Assembly: GCF_001641635.1 (NCBI RefSeq)
Contig: NZ_LUUB01000101.1
Coordinates: 28,472-92,471, forward strand
Direction of reading: 5' to 3'
Length of the DNA stretch: 64,000 bases
Origin: Bradyrhizobium centrolobii
Lineage (GTDB): Bacteria; Pseudomonadota; Alphaproteobacteria; Rhizobiales; Xanthobacteraceae
Position numbers and translations under genes: made by a program. The notes beneath the pieces are model-generated. The model had not been told where the DNA came from. It worked only from the letters and a program-made list of their open reading frames with translations, and made no database searches. Shown here one piece after another: positions 55,579 through 62,346 of the stretch. Each line of letters begins with the position of its first letter. Within the stretch, counting starts at the first letter, position 1.

Positions 55579-56220
55579 ATGACCCATTTCAATAAGTTCT
55601 TTGGACTGAAGGCGATTACCCTTACGGCCACGCTGTCGATGACGGCGGGCCTGGCGCTGGCCGGCGACAACAACGTCTCCGCCAACCAGATCCTGGATGC
55701 GTTGAAGCCGAAGCCGGTGACGCGCGGCCTGTCCGTCGGTCCGCAGGCCGACACGGCGCAGCAGGCCAAGGAAGCGACCTTCCTCAACACCGTGCGCAAC
55801 CGGCAGACCCGTTCGCTCTCGATGGGCGAGCGTGAGCAGATTGCCGAGCTTGCCGCGACCAAGCCGAAGATCGATCTGGAGATCCAGTTCGACTACAACT
55901 CGGCCGACATCGCCAAAACCTCGATGGCCTCGGTGCAGGCGCTCGGCAAGGCGCTGTCCGATCCGGTGCTGAAGGGTTCGACCTTCGTGGTCGCCGGCCA
56001 CACCGACGCGATCGGCGGCGAGGAGTTCAACCAGGGGCTCTCCGAGCGGCGCGCCGACACCATCAAAAAGTATCTGGTGCAGAACTACGGCCTCAATGGC
56101 AGCGATCTCGTCACCGTCGGCTACGGCAAGACCAAGCTGAAGGACGCCGCCAACGGCGCCGACCCGATCAACCGCCGCGTCCAGGTCGTGAACATGGAAA
56201 CCAAGACGGCGTCGAAGTGA
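55579..56220 (+). CDS. OmpA family protein
   Basis: A 213-residue exported protein. The signal peptide (MTHFNKFFGLKAITLTATLS ... LALAG) precedes a linker and a C-terminal OmpA/MotB domain that binds peptidoglycan: IQFDYNSADIAKTSMASVQA, VVAGHTDAIGGEEFNQGLSE RRADTIKKYLV, and NRRVQVVNM (about 110-205). The diaminopimelate-binding Asp and Arg are in HTDAIG and NRRVQ. No beta-barrel is present, so it acts as a periplasmic wall-binding protein. GAGG precedes the ATG. A good terminator follows. It is divergent from the caspase-like wall-binding protein, but a functional link is not shown. Confidence 0.92.
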   Translation: MTHFNKFFGLKAITLTATLSMTAGLALAGDNNVSANQILDALKPKPVTRGLSVGPQADTAQQAKEATFLNTVRNRQTRSLSMGEREQIAELAATKPKIDLEIQFDYNSADIAKTSMASVQALGKALSDPVLKGSTFVVAGHTDAIGGEEFNQGLSERRADTIKKYLVQNYGLNGSDLVTVGYGKTKLKDAANGADPINRRVQVVNMETKTASK

Positions 56221-56235
56221 TCGCCGCGTCAACGA

Positions 56236-56261
56236 CCGCCCGCCGCACGGGCGACGGGCGG
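56236..56261 (+). terminator. Intrinsic terminator after the OmpA-family gene
   Basis: CCGCCCG, a 12-base loop, CGGGCGG, then ATTTTTGTT, 15 bases after the stop. Confidence 0.8.
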
Positions 56262-56271
56262 ATTTTTGTTG

Positions 56272-57588
56272 TCAGATCCAGCTCTGAAACAGCATCAAGC
56301 GGTTGAACGTCTGCATCGACGTGCCGACAAACGCCGCCGAAATCGGCAGCATCACCGCAAAACCAATGGCCGCGACGCCGACGTAGGCCCACAGCACCCA
56401 GCGCGGCACGCCATCCCTGCGCAGCACATACACGAGTGCAAGCGAGGCTGCGGTTGCGGCCGGCAGATAGTAGTAGATGAAGCCCAGCGTGCGCGGCAGC
56501 AGTGCCCAGGCAAGCCAGGGGCCGAAATAGAACGACACGATTAGGAACGCATCCCAGCGGCGCGTGACGATGAAGTCACGCAGCACGACGGCAAGCGCGG
56601 GCAACGCCGGCCACAGCACCAGCGGATTGCCGAGGAAGACGATCGCGGAGATCCGGTCGTCGCCGATCTTGTCGAACAGGAACCAGACCGGACGCGCGAG
56701 CAACGGCCAGGACGGCCAAGCGCTCATATAGGTGTGGCCGGCGATCGCCGTGGTGGTGTTGTCGGCGAAGATGCGGCGCTGCGCCTCGATCAGATCGGAT
56801 AGCGACAGCCCGTAGAGCGGCACGAAGGCCGCGAGATACGTCACCGCGGGCAGTGCCGCAAAACAGAGCGCGATATGGCGCAGCCTGAGGTCGGGCCAGA
56901 GGTTAGGCCGGTACCAGTCGTCCGGCTTGGCGTCGGCGAACAGCGTGCGCCAACGCTGCATCAGGCGGATCACGGCGACGATGACGATGCAGACGCCCAG
57001 CGGAAACAGGCCGCTCCATTTGCAGGCCGCGGCGAGACCGAACAGGCTGCCCGCGAGCGCGAACAGCGCGTGCGGGCGCTGTTTTCGGAATCCGTGCATG
57101 AAGGCGGCGGTCGCGAGCAGACCGAAGGCAAGCGCAAAGATGTCGAGCATGGCGATGCGCGCCTGCACGAACAGCATTTGGTTGCAGGCCGCGATCAGCG
57201 CAGCGGCGATCGCGGGCGATTGCGCAGAGAACAGCGCGAGACCGCAGAGATAGATCGCGACGATCGCGAGTGCGCCGAACAGCGTTCCCGGATAGCGCCA
57301 GCCCAGCGCATTGTCTCCGAACGTCGCGATCGACAGCGCGATCAGCTCTTTCGCCAGCGGCGGATGCATGGGATTGAGCACGGGCTGCGCCATCACGGGG
57401 GCAAGCATCTGCCGCGCAGCCGGCACGTAATGCACCTCGTCGAAGACGAATTTCTCCGGCGTGGTGAGACCGATCAGCAGCCCGAGATGCGCCACCAGGA
57501 AAATCGCGACAGCGATCACTGCGCTCCGCGACATCAGCGGAGCCGCAGGCAATTCAATCGGCCGTTGTAGAGATGTTTTGCGTGACAA
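56272..57588 (-). CDS. PMT-type membrane glycosyltransferase (GT39-like)
   Basis: A 438-residue multi-pass membrane glycosyltransferase of the dolichol/polyprenol-phosphate-mannose class. The first periplasmic loop has the catalytic acid in FVFDEVHYVPAARQM (DE), followed by NPMHPPLAKELIALSI, typical of PMT/ArnT enzymes; about ten membrane segments follow. It transfers a sugar from a lipid carrier to a protein or lipid at the periplasmic face; substrates are unknown. The start is uncertain: TTG at 57588 has AGGGG nine bases upstream, whereas the ATG at 57534 (MSRSAVIAVAIF) has no ribosome binding site. It is divergent from the FecR-domain gene. Confidence 0.85.
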   Translation of the reverse strand: MSRKTSLQRPIELPAAPLMSRSAVIAVAIFLVAHLGLLIGLTTPEKFVFDEVHYVPAARQMLAPVMAQPVLNPMHPPLAKELIALSIATFGDNALGWRYPGTLFGALAIVAIYLCGLALFSAQSPAIAAALIAACNQMLFVQARIAMLDIFALAFGLLATAAFMHGFRKQRPHALFALAGSLFGLAAACKWSGLFPLGVCIVIVAVIRLMQRWRTLFADAKPDDWYRPNLWPDLRLRHIALCFAALPAVTYLAAFVPLYGLSLSDLIEAQRRIFADNTTTAIAGHTYMSAWPSWPLLARPVWFLFDKIGDDRISAIVFLGNPLVLWPALPALAVVLRDFIVTRRWDAFLIVSFYFGPWLAWALLPRTLGFIYYYLPAATAASLALVYVLRRDGVPRWVLWAYVGVAAIGFAVMLPISAAFVGTSMQTFNRLMLFQSWI

Positions 57589-57754
57589 ATCTACGTCACC
57601 CCTGGACAAAAATAAAACTCGTGCACTTCTTTGAACGCATTCTGCCGCAACTGTCACTAAGCATAACGCGCGTCCCGCGCCGCTTGTGATAATTACGCCA
57701 CATCGCAAGCGTGCGCGATCCGGTACGATCAGGGACATATCGATCGGTTGCGAA

Positions 57755-58456
57755 ATGAATTTGCGTTTCCTGCTTTTGCCCACAATGTTTTCGGCCGTTT
57801 CGTGCGCGGCGTCCGGCGCGCAGGCGCAGACCCGCGTCGGCGAAGCGATCGTGATCCAGAACGAAGTGGTACGCGTGGCCTCGACCACGACGCAGATCAA
57901 TGTCGGCGACAGCATGCTGCGCGACGAGACCGTGCGCACCGGCGCCGACAGCGCCGCGCGCTTCGTCATGGCCGACAGCACCAACCTGTCGCTCGGGCCG
58001 AGCGCGACGCTGAAGCTCGACCGCACCGTCTTCAACGATGAGCGCAGCTATCGCGACGTCGCGATCCGCATGGCCACCGGCGCGTTCCGATTCGTCACCG
58101 GACACTCGGAGAAGACCGCCTATAAGATCACGACGCCGCTCGCGACCATCGGCGTTCGCGGCACCACGCTCGACATCCTGTCGCAGCGTGGACGCTCCGT
58201 CGTCGTGCTTCAGGACGGCGCGGCCAGCGTCTGCACGCTGAGCCTCCAATGCTTGCAGCTCACCCAGCCCGGCGACACCGCGGTCATCACCTCGTCCGGC
58301 GGCAAGGTCAGCATCACCAAGACGAATACGCCGCCCTGGACGTTCGCAGCAAACTGCGCCGCGAATGCCGGGCTGTGCGCGGTCAACCAATATGCGGACG
58401 CCTCGCCGACCATCACACCCACCGTTCATGACGACGGCATGCTGTGCGGGCGCTGA
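57755..58456 (+). CDS. FecR domain-containing exported protein
   Basis: A 233-residue protein with a signal peptide (MNLRFLLLPTMFSAVSCAAS GAQAQ) and a FecR domain (about 40-170): INVGDSMLRDETVRTGADSA, FVTGHSEKTAYKITTPLATI GVRGTTLDI. Unlike classical FecR it has no cytoplasmic anti-sigma segment, so it is not a sigma-factor regulator of the Fec type. Four Cys occur in the C-terminal part (VCTLSLQCLQL, NCAANAGLCAV), suggesting periplasmic disulfides. The next gene starts two bases after the stop, so it is co-translated with an outer-membrane barrel. A periplasmic partner or substrate role is inferred. Confidence 0.85.
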   Translation: MNLRFLLLPTMFSAVSCAASGAQAQTRVGEAIVIQNEVVRVASTTTQINVGDSMLRDETVRTGADSAARFVMADSTNLSLGPSATLKLDRTVFNDERSYRDVAIRMATGAFRFVTGHSEKTAYKITTPLATIGVRGTTLDILSQRGRSVVVLQDGAASVCTLSLQCLQLTQPGDTAVITSSGGKVSITKTNTPPWTFAANCAANAGLCAVNQYADASPTITPTVHDDGMLCGR

Positions 58457-58458
58457 CG

Positions 58459-59595
58459 ATGGCGAAGTACCGCTTCGGGCGCGTCCTCCTCGCCGGCGCG
58501 CTGGCCACAGCCGCCATGCTTGCGCTCGCGGCGCTTGGCGCCCATTCGGCCGCAGCCCAGGCTGCCTGCGAGTCCGAGTGCGGCGGGCCGACGCCAACGC
58601 CGACATATTCGCCGACTCCCACACCAACATACTCGCCCTCGCCAACTCCTTCGCCGTCGCCCTCGCCAAACCCGTACCCGGTACCAAGCCCAACTCCGAC
58701 CGGCGCCGATTCCAGCGGCAATTCGATCGGCGGCCTCGCGAACCAGCGCTTCAACCAGATGGTCACCAACCGGGTGCTCGGGACGGTGCTGCTCGGCGTC
58801 AACGAGCAGATCAATTGCAGCGACTGCATCAGCGCGTTCGGCTCGGCCGGCTCGTTTTCGGCCGGCATCCACGGCCGCAAGGAGCTCGCCAACAATCTGT
58901 CGCTGCTCGCCGGCATCGCCTACACGCAATACAGCGAAGGCGGCTACAACGTCACGAGCGCGCCGATGGGCGCCTTCGCGCTGCGCTATGACTTCACCGA
59001 CTGGGGTTCGTCACGGCCGTTCTTCGACATCGGCACGATCCTGACGCCGTGGGAGAAGGTGCGCTACACCCGCAGCTACAATACCAGCCTGAGCCCGGTG
59101 AGCGTCACGAGCGCGACCAACGCCTCGAACTACGCCGTCTACGGCCGCGCCGGCTGGATGAGCCGCCTGTCGCCTCGCGACGAGGTCGCGGCCTCCGTCG
59201 AGGTCTGGCAGCTCTGGCAGCGCGTGTCCCGCTACGCGGACAGCGCGGTGGCATTCAACCCGTTCGACGCCAGCATCGCGACCGGCACCGACCGCACCTG
59301 CCTCGTCAAGATCGGCGGCCAATGGACCCATCTCTACGGCAGCAACATCGAGACCAACATCAATGGCGGCTGGGTGCAGTCGTTCGCGACCCATAGCGGC
59401 ATCGTCGCCACCGTGACCGGCGACGGCATGGTGGTGCCGACGATGGGCAACCAGGGCTGGTTCGAATATGGCGGACGGCTCGGCTTCCGCCTCTCCAAAG
59501 GCTGGATCGCCGACTTATTCGTCAACGGCACGCTCGGCCCGCAGCCGGTCGGCAACACCATCCACGGCGGCATGGGGCTGCGGATCAATTATTAG
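58459..59595 (+). CDS. Outer-membrane beta-barrel protein with Pro-Thr-Ser linker
   Basis: A 378-residue exported protein. The signal peptide (GRVLLAGALATAAMLALAAL GAHSAAAQ) is followed by a Cys pair (CESEC), then a low-complexity linker of imperfect PTPTYS and PSPSP repeats (45-82), then about 290 residues of alternating polar/aromatic strands ending in MGLRINY, as in autotransporter-like or OmpA-type barrels. The linker may span the wall or be surface exposed. It is coupled to the FecR-domain gene (TGAC-GATG spacing of 2). The barrel type cannot be settled by reading; autotransporter beta-domain is my best guess. Confidence 0.78.
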   Translation: MAKYRFGRVLLAGALATAAMLALAALGAHSAAAQAACESECGGPTPTPTYSPTPTPTYSPSPTPSPSPSPNPYPVPSPTPTGADSSGNSIGGLANQRFNQMVTNRVLGTVLLGVNEQINCSDCISAFGSAGSFSAGIHGRKELANNLSLLAGIAYTQYSEGGYNVTSAPMGAFALRYDFTDWGSSRPFFDIGTILTPWEKVRYTRSYNTSLSPVSVTSATNASNYAVYGRAGWMSRLSPRDEVAASVEVWQLWQRVSRYADSAVAFNPFDASIATGTDRTCLVKIGGQWTHLYGSNIETNINGGWVQSFATHSGIVATVTGDGMVVPTMGNQGWFEYGGRLGFRLSKGWIADLFVNGTLGPQPVGNTIHGGMGLRINY

Positions 59596-59627
59596 CGTAG
59601 AGTGCGTCTGCCGCCCTTACCTCCGCT

Positions 59628-59707
59628 GTCATGCCCCGCGAAGGCGGGGCATCCAGTACGCCGCGGCTTCTCGGTATCCTCGTACGTCGGTTAAGCTGGG
59701 CGATGAC
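59628..59707. repeat. Palindromic intergenic repeat, family B copy 3 (shortened)
   Basis: GTCATGCCCCGCGAAGGCGG ... ATCCAGTACGCCGCGG, then a shortened right arm ending GGGCGATGAC. Compared with 25663-25762 the inner right arm is lost. Confidence 0.8.
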
Positions 59708-59726
59708 AGCGCATGTGTGGCTGGCC

Positions 59727-60215
59727 TCACGCCGCCGACTTGTCCTCGAACGCGCGGCGCGCGCCTTCGATGTCGAGCTTGACCATCTTCATCATGGCCT
59801 GCATCGCGCGCTTCGCCGCGGCCCTGTCGGAACTCGAGAAGTACTCGAACATCACCGTGGGCACCACCTGCCAGGACACGCCGTAGCGGTCCTTGAGCCA
59901 GCCGCACTGCTCTTCCTTGCCGCCGTGGGCGAGGAAGGCCTCCCAGACGCTGTCGACCTGCGCCTGGTCCGCGCAATTGATCATCAGCGAGAGCGCGTGA
60001 GTGTACTCCATCTTCATGCCGCCGTTCAGCGCGACAAAGCGCTGCCCGCCCAGCGTGAACTCGACGACGAGCACCGAGCCCTCCTTGCCAGACGGGTTGT
60101 CGGTAACGTTGCGCTGAACGTGCAGGATTTTGGAGTCGGGCAAGAGAGACACGTAGAAATTCGCGGCTTCCTCGGCGTTGCCGTTGAACCACAGGCAGGG
60201 CGTGACCTTGGACAT
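59727..60215 (-). CDS. VOC family protein (PhnB-like)
   Basis: A 162-residue glyoxalase/bleomycin-resistance fold protein of the PhnB/3-demethylubiquinone-9 methyltransferase-like group. It starts KVTPCLWFNGNAEEAANFYV and contains LVVEFTLGGQRFVALNGGM and DRYGVSWQVVPTVMFEYF; the repeating beta-alpha-beta-beta-beta units form a metal or ligand pocket. The reaction is unknown. GAGGAGCATCCACG before the ATG sets the start. It follows a second VOC gene in the same direction with a 44-base gap, so the two are probably co-transcribed. Confidence 0.9.
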   Translation of the reverse strand: MSKVTPCLWFNGNAEEAANFYVSLLPDSKILHVQRNVTDNPSGKEGSVLVVEFTLGGQRFVALNGGMKMEYTHALSLMINCADQAQVDSVWEAFLAHGGKEEQCGWLKDRYGVSWQVVPTVMFEYFSSSDRAAAKRAMQAMMKMVKLDIEGARRAFEDKSAA

Positions 60216-60259
60216 CGTGGATGCTCCTCTGCGGGATTTCGATTTTGTTGAGGGGGCGA

Positions 60260-60688
60260 TCAGGCGTTCGTCATGGCGGGCTGGGTGGTGACGGCCGCCA
60301 CGTCCATCCACATCACTTCCCAGATGTGGCCGTCCGGATCCTCGAAGCTGCGGCCATACATGAAGCCGAGATCCTGCTTGGGACCCGGATCGGCCGCGCC
60401 GCCCGAGGTCTTCGCCTTGCCGACGATGTCATCGACGGCGTCGCGGCTGTCGGCGGACAGGCAGATCAGCACCTCGCTCGAGGTCTTGGCGTCAGCGATC
60501 GTCTTCGGCGTGAACTGGCGGAACTTGTCGTGGGTCAGCAGCATGGCGTAGATGGTCTCGGAAAAGACCATGCAGGACTCCGTCTCGTCGCTGAACTGCG
60601 GGTTCTTGACCGCGCCAATCGCCTCATAAAAGGCGGTGGCGCGCGTGAGGTCGGTCACCGGCAGGTTGACGAAGATCATCTTGGGCAT
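60260..60688 (-). CDS. VOC family protein (glyoxalase-like)
   Basis: A 142-residue VOC fold protein: MIFVNLPVTDLTRATAFYEA, SDETESCMVFSETIYAMLLT and FEDPDGHIWEVMWMD. The closing DPDGHIWEV with its Glu is the usual last metal-ligand region of the fold. AAGGAGCTTCTG precedes the ATG at 60688; the open frame upstream is non-family. It is first of a pair with the PhnB-like gene. The substrate is unknown. Confidence 0.9.
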   Translation of the reverse strand: MPKMIFVNLPVTDLTRATAFYEAIGAVKNPQFSDETESCMVFSETIYAMLLTHDKFRQFTPKTIADAKTSSEVLICLSADSRDAVDDIVGKAKTSGGAADPGPKQDLGFMYGRSFEDPDGHIWEVMWMDVAAVTTQPAMTNA

Positions 60689-60820
60689 CAGAAGCTCCTT
60701 GCGAGGGGTTCCGCCCAAGGACGGATGGACCGGCGGCCATCCGACACGGCTTCCGAATATTTTTGGCCCTCGGCCTGCGGGGTTCTGTCGCATAGACCCC
60801 CGCAAGTTCGTCAGGCAGCC

Positions 60821-61330
60821 CTACTGCTTCTCGTTCGGATCCCGGTGAATGGGATCGACCCACAGCACCGTCTCGGGCTTCTCGACCGGCTCGATGTCGA
60901 GATTGATCGCGACCGCCTCGCCGTCGCTGCGCACCAGCACGCATTCCAGCACCTCGTCGGGGCTGGCGTTGATCTCCTGATGCGGCACGTAAGGTGGCAC
61001 GTAGATGAAATCGCCGGGGCCGGCTTCCGCGGTGAACTGGAGATTTTCGCCCCAGCGCATGCGTGCCTTGCCCTTCACCACATAGATGATGCTTTCGAGA
61101 TGGCCGTGGTGATGCGCGCCGGTCTTGGCGTCAGGCTTGATGCTGACGGTGCCGGCCCACAGTTTCTGCGCGCCGACGCGCGCGAAATTGATCGCGGCCT
61201 TGCGATCCATGCCGGGCGTCGAGGGCACGTTCGGATCGAGCTGGTTGCCGGGAATGACGCGCACGCCATCATGTTTCCAGCGATCATCGTGATCGTGACG
61301 GTGGGAATGCGTGTGATCGTGGCCGGTCAT
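60821..61330 (-). CDS. Cupin domain-containing protein
   Basis: A 169-residue cupin. The N-terminus is His-rich (TGHDHTHSHRHDHDDRWKHD), suggesting metal binding or storage. The cupin motif 1 is GAHHHGHLESIIYVVKGKA (about 73-91, G-x5-H-x-H-x3-4-E-x6-G) and motif 2 is GPGDFIYVPPYVPHQEIN (about 104-121). Metal ligands are therefore complete. Function unknown; members range from isomerases to dioxygenases and regulators. The ATG at 61330 opens the His-rich segment; the ribosome binding site is weak. Confidence 0.88.
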   Translation of the reverse strand: MTGHDHTHSHRHDHDDRWKHDGVRVIPGNQLDPNVPSTPGMDRKAAINFARVGAQKLWAGTVSIKPDAKTGAHHHGHLESIIYVVKGKARMRWGENLQFTAEAGPGDFIYVPPYVPHQEINASPDEVLECVLVRSDGEAVAINLDIEPVEKPETVLWVDPIHRDPNEKQ

Positions 61331-61457
61331 TGATCTTGCTTTCTGTTGGTTCCGTGCGCGGCAAGCTAACCAAAGCCGCGGCATCAAGCCATACCAAAAT
61401 CGAAACGCTCATAGCCGCCCGGCGTTGCTTTCCTGAGCAAACCGCAAGGAGAGTTTC

Positions 61458-61672
61458 ATGGGCAGCACGACCGACAAGATCAAGGGCGCCACCAACGAGG
61501 CGATCGGCAAGGCCAAGCAGGGCGTCGGTGAAGCCACCGGTTCCGCATGAAGGGTGAAGGCGCGGTTCAGGAGGTCAAGGGCAAGGGCCAGCACGCCATG
61601 GGCAATGCCAAGGACGCCGCGAAGGGGGCGATCGATCGCGCCGCGGCGGCTGCAAAGCGCGGTACCGAGTAA
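61458..61672 (+). pseudogene. CsbD family gene split by a frameshift
   Basis: The first frame encodes MGSTTDKIKGATNEAIGKAK QGVGEATGSA and stops at 61550. The rest of a normal CsbD protein (MKGEGAVQEVKGKGQHAMGN ...) continues in the +1 frame from an ATG at 61547 to 61672. An intact CsbD of this type would read about GSDRMKGEG here, so four bases appear deleted. The ATG of the second part overlaps the TGA of the first (ATGA), so both halves may still be translated. AAGGAG precedes the first start and a good terminator follows. CsbD proteins are small stress-induced proteins of unknown mechanism. It could be a true pseudogene or a sequencing error. Confidence 0.8.
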
Positions 61673-61694
61673 TCGGCGCAGAGCTGAAAGCGAA

Positions 61695-61718
61695 AAGACC
61701 GGCCAAAGGGCCGGTCTT
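61695..61718 (+). terminator. Intrinsic terminator after the CsbD gene
   Basis: AAGACCGGCC, 4-base loop, GGCCGGTCTT: a perfect 10-bp stem, 22 bases after the stop, followed by ATTGTTGG. Confidence 0.8.
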
Positions 61719-61821
61719 ATTGTTGGTGCGGATATGTCCGCCACGGCCGGGCTTGTCCTCGCCATCCCCGTCTGAACCACGCGGAAGAAAGAGCGTGGAG
61801 CCCGGGACGTGCGACCTGCGG

Positions 61822-62285
61822 TTACTTCACCGCCAGCAATTCCACGTCGAACATCAGCGTCGCATTCGGCGGGATCACGCCGCCAGCGCCGCGCGCACCG
61901 TAGCCGAGCTGCGGCGGGATGATCAGCGTGCGCTTGCCGCCGATCTTCATCGAAGCAACGCCCTCGTCCCAGCCGGCGATGACGCGGCCCTTGCCGATCG
62001 GAAACTCGAACGGCTCGTTGCGGTCGACGGACGAGTCGAATTTCTTGCCCTTCTGGCCGTTCTCGTAGAGCCAGCCGGTGTAGTGCATCACGCAGATCTG
62101 GCCGGGCTTTGCGAGGCGCCGGTGCCGACGACGTTGTCGATGATCTGCAAGCCTGAAGCTGTGGTCATGGTCTTTCCTGCGGTCTGGGCCGAGGCCGTGG
62201 TGGAAACGAAATGCGACACGCCGCCGATCACGGTGATCGCGAGTGCCGACATCAGGGCGAGGAGCGCGCGCTGAAAACGCTGCAT
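61822..62285 (-). pseudogene. FKBP-type peptidyl-prolyl isomerase gene with a frameshift
   Basis: The 5' part encodes a signal peptide (MQRFQRALLALMSALAITVI ... ASAQ) and the start of an FKBP domain (TTASGLQIIDNVVGTGAS). The remainder (AKPGQICVMHYTGWLYENGQ ... GKGRVIAGWDEGVASMKIGG ... IPPNATLMFDVELL) is in another frame, from about 62114 down to 61822. Restoring one G in the TCGCA at about 62110-62115 rejoins GASAKPGQ. The domain is otherwise complete, with the usual active-site aromatics (Y, F, W). It would be a periplasmic proline isomerase and folding helper. The defect is a one-base loss, or a sequence error. Confidence 0.82.
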
Positions 62286-62346
62286 AAGACACCTTCGGTT
62301 TGAGGCGGAGAGGTGTCTAGCGCAACGCTACCAGGGTTTCCACCCC

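Noticed and set aside
58590..58704. Pro-Thr-Ser codon repeats as a phase-variable simple repeat tract
   Set aside because: Units are imperfect in length and sequence, and codon triplets stay in frame, so slippage switching is unlikely.
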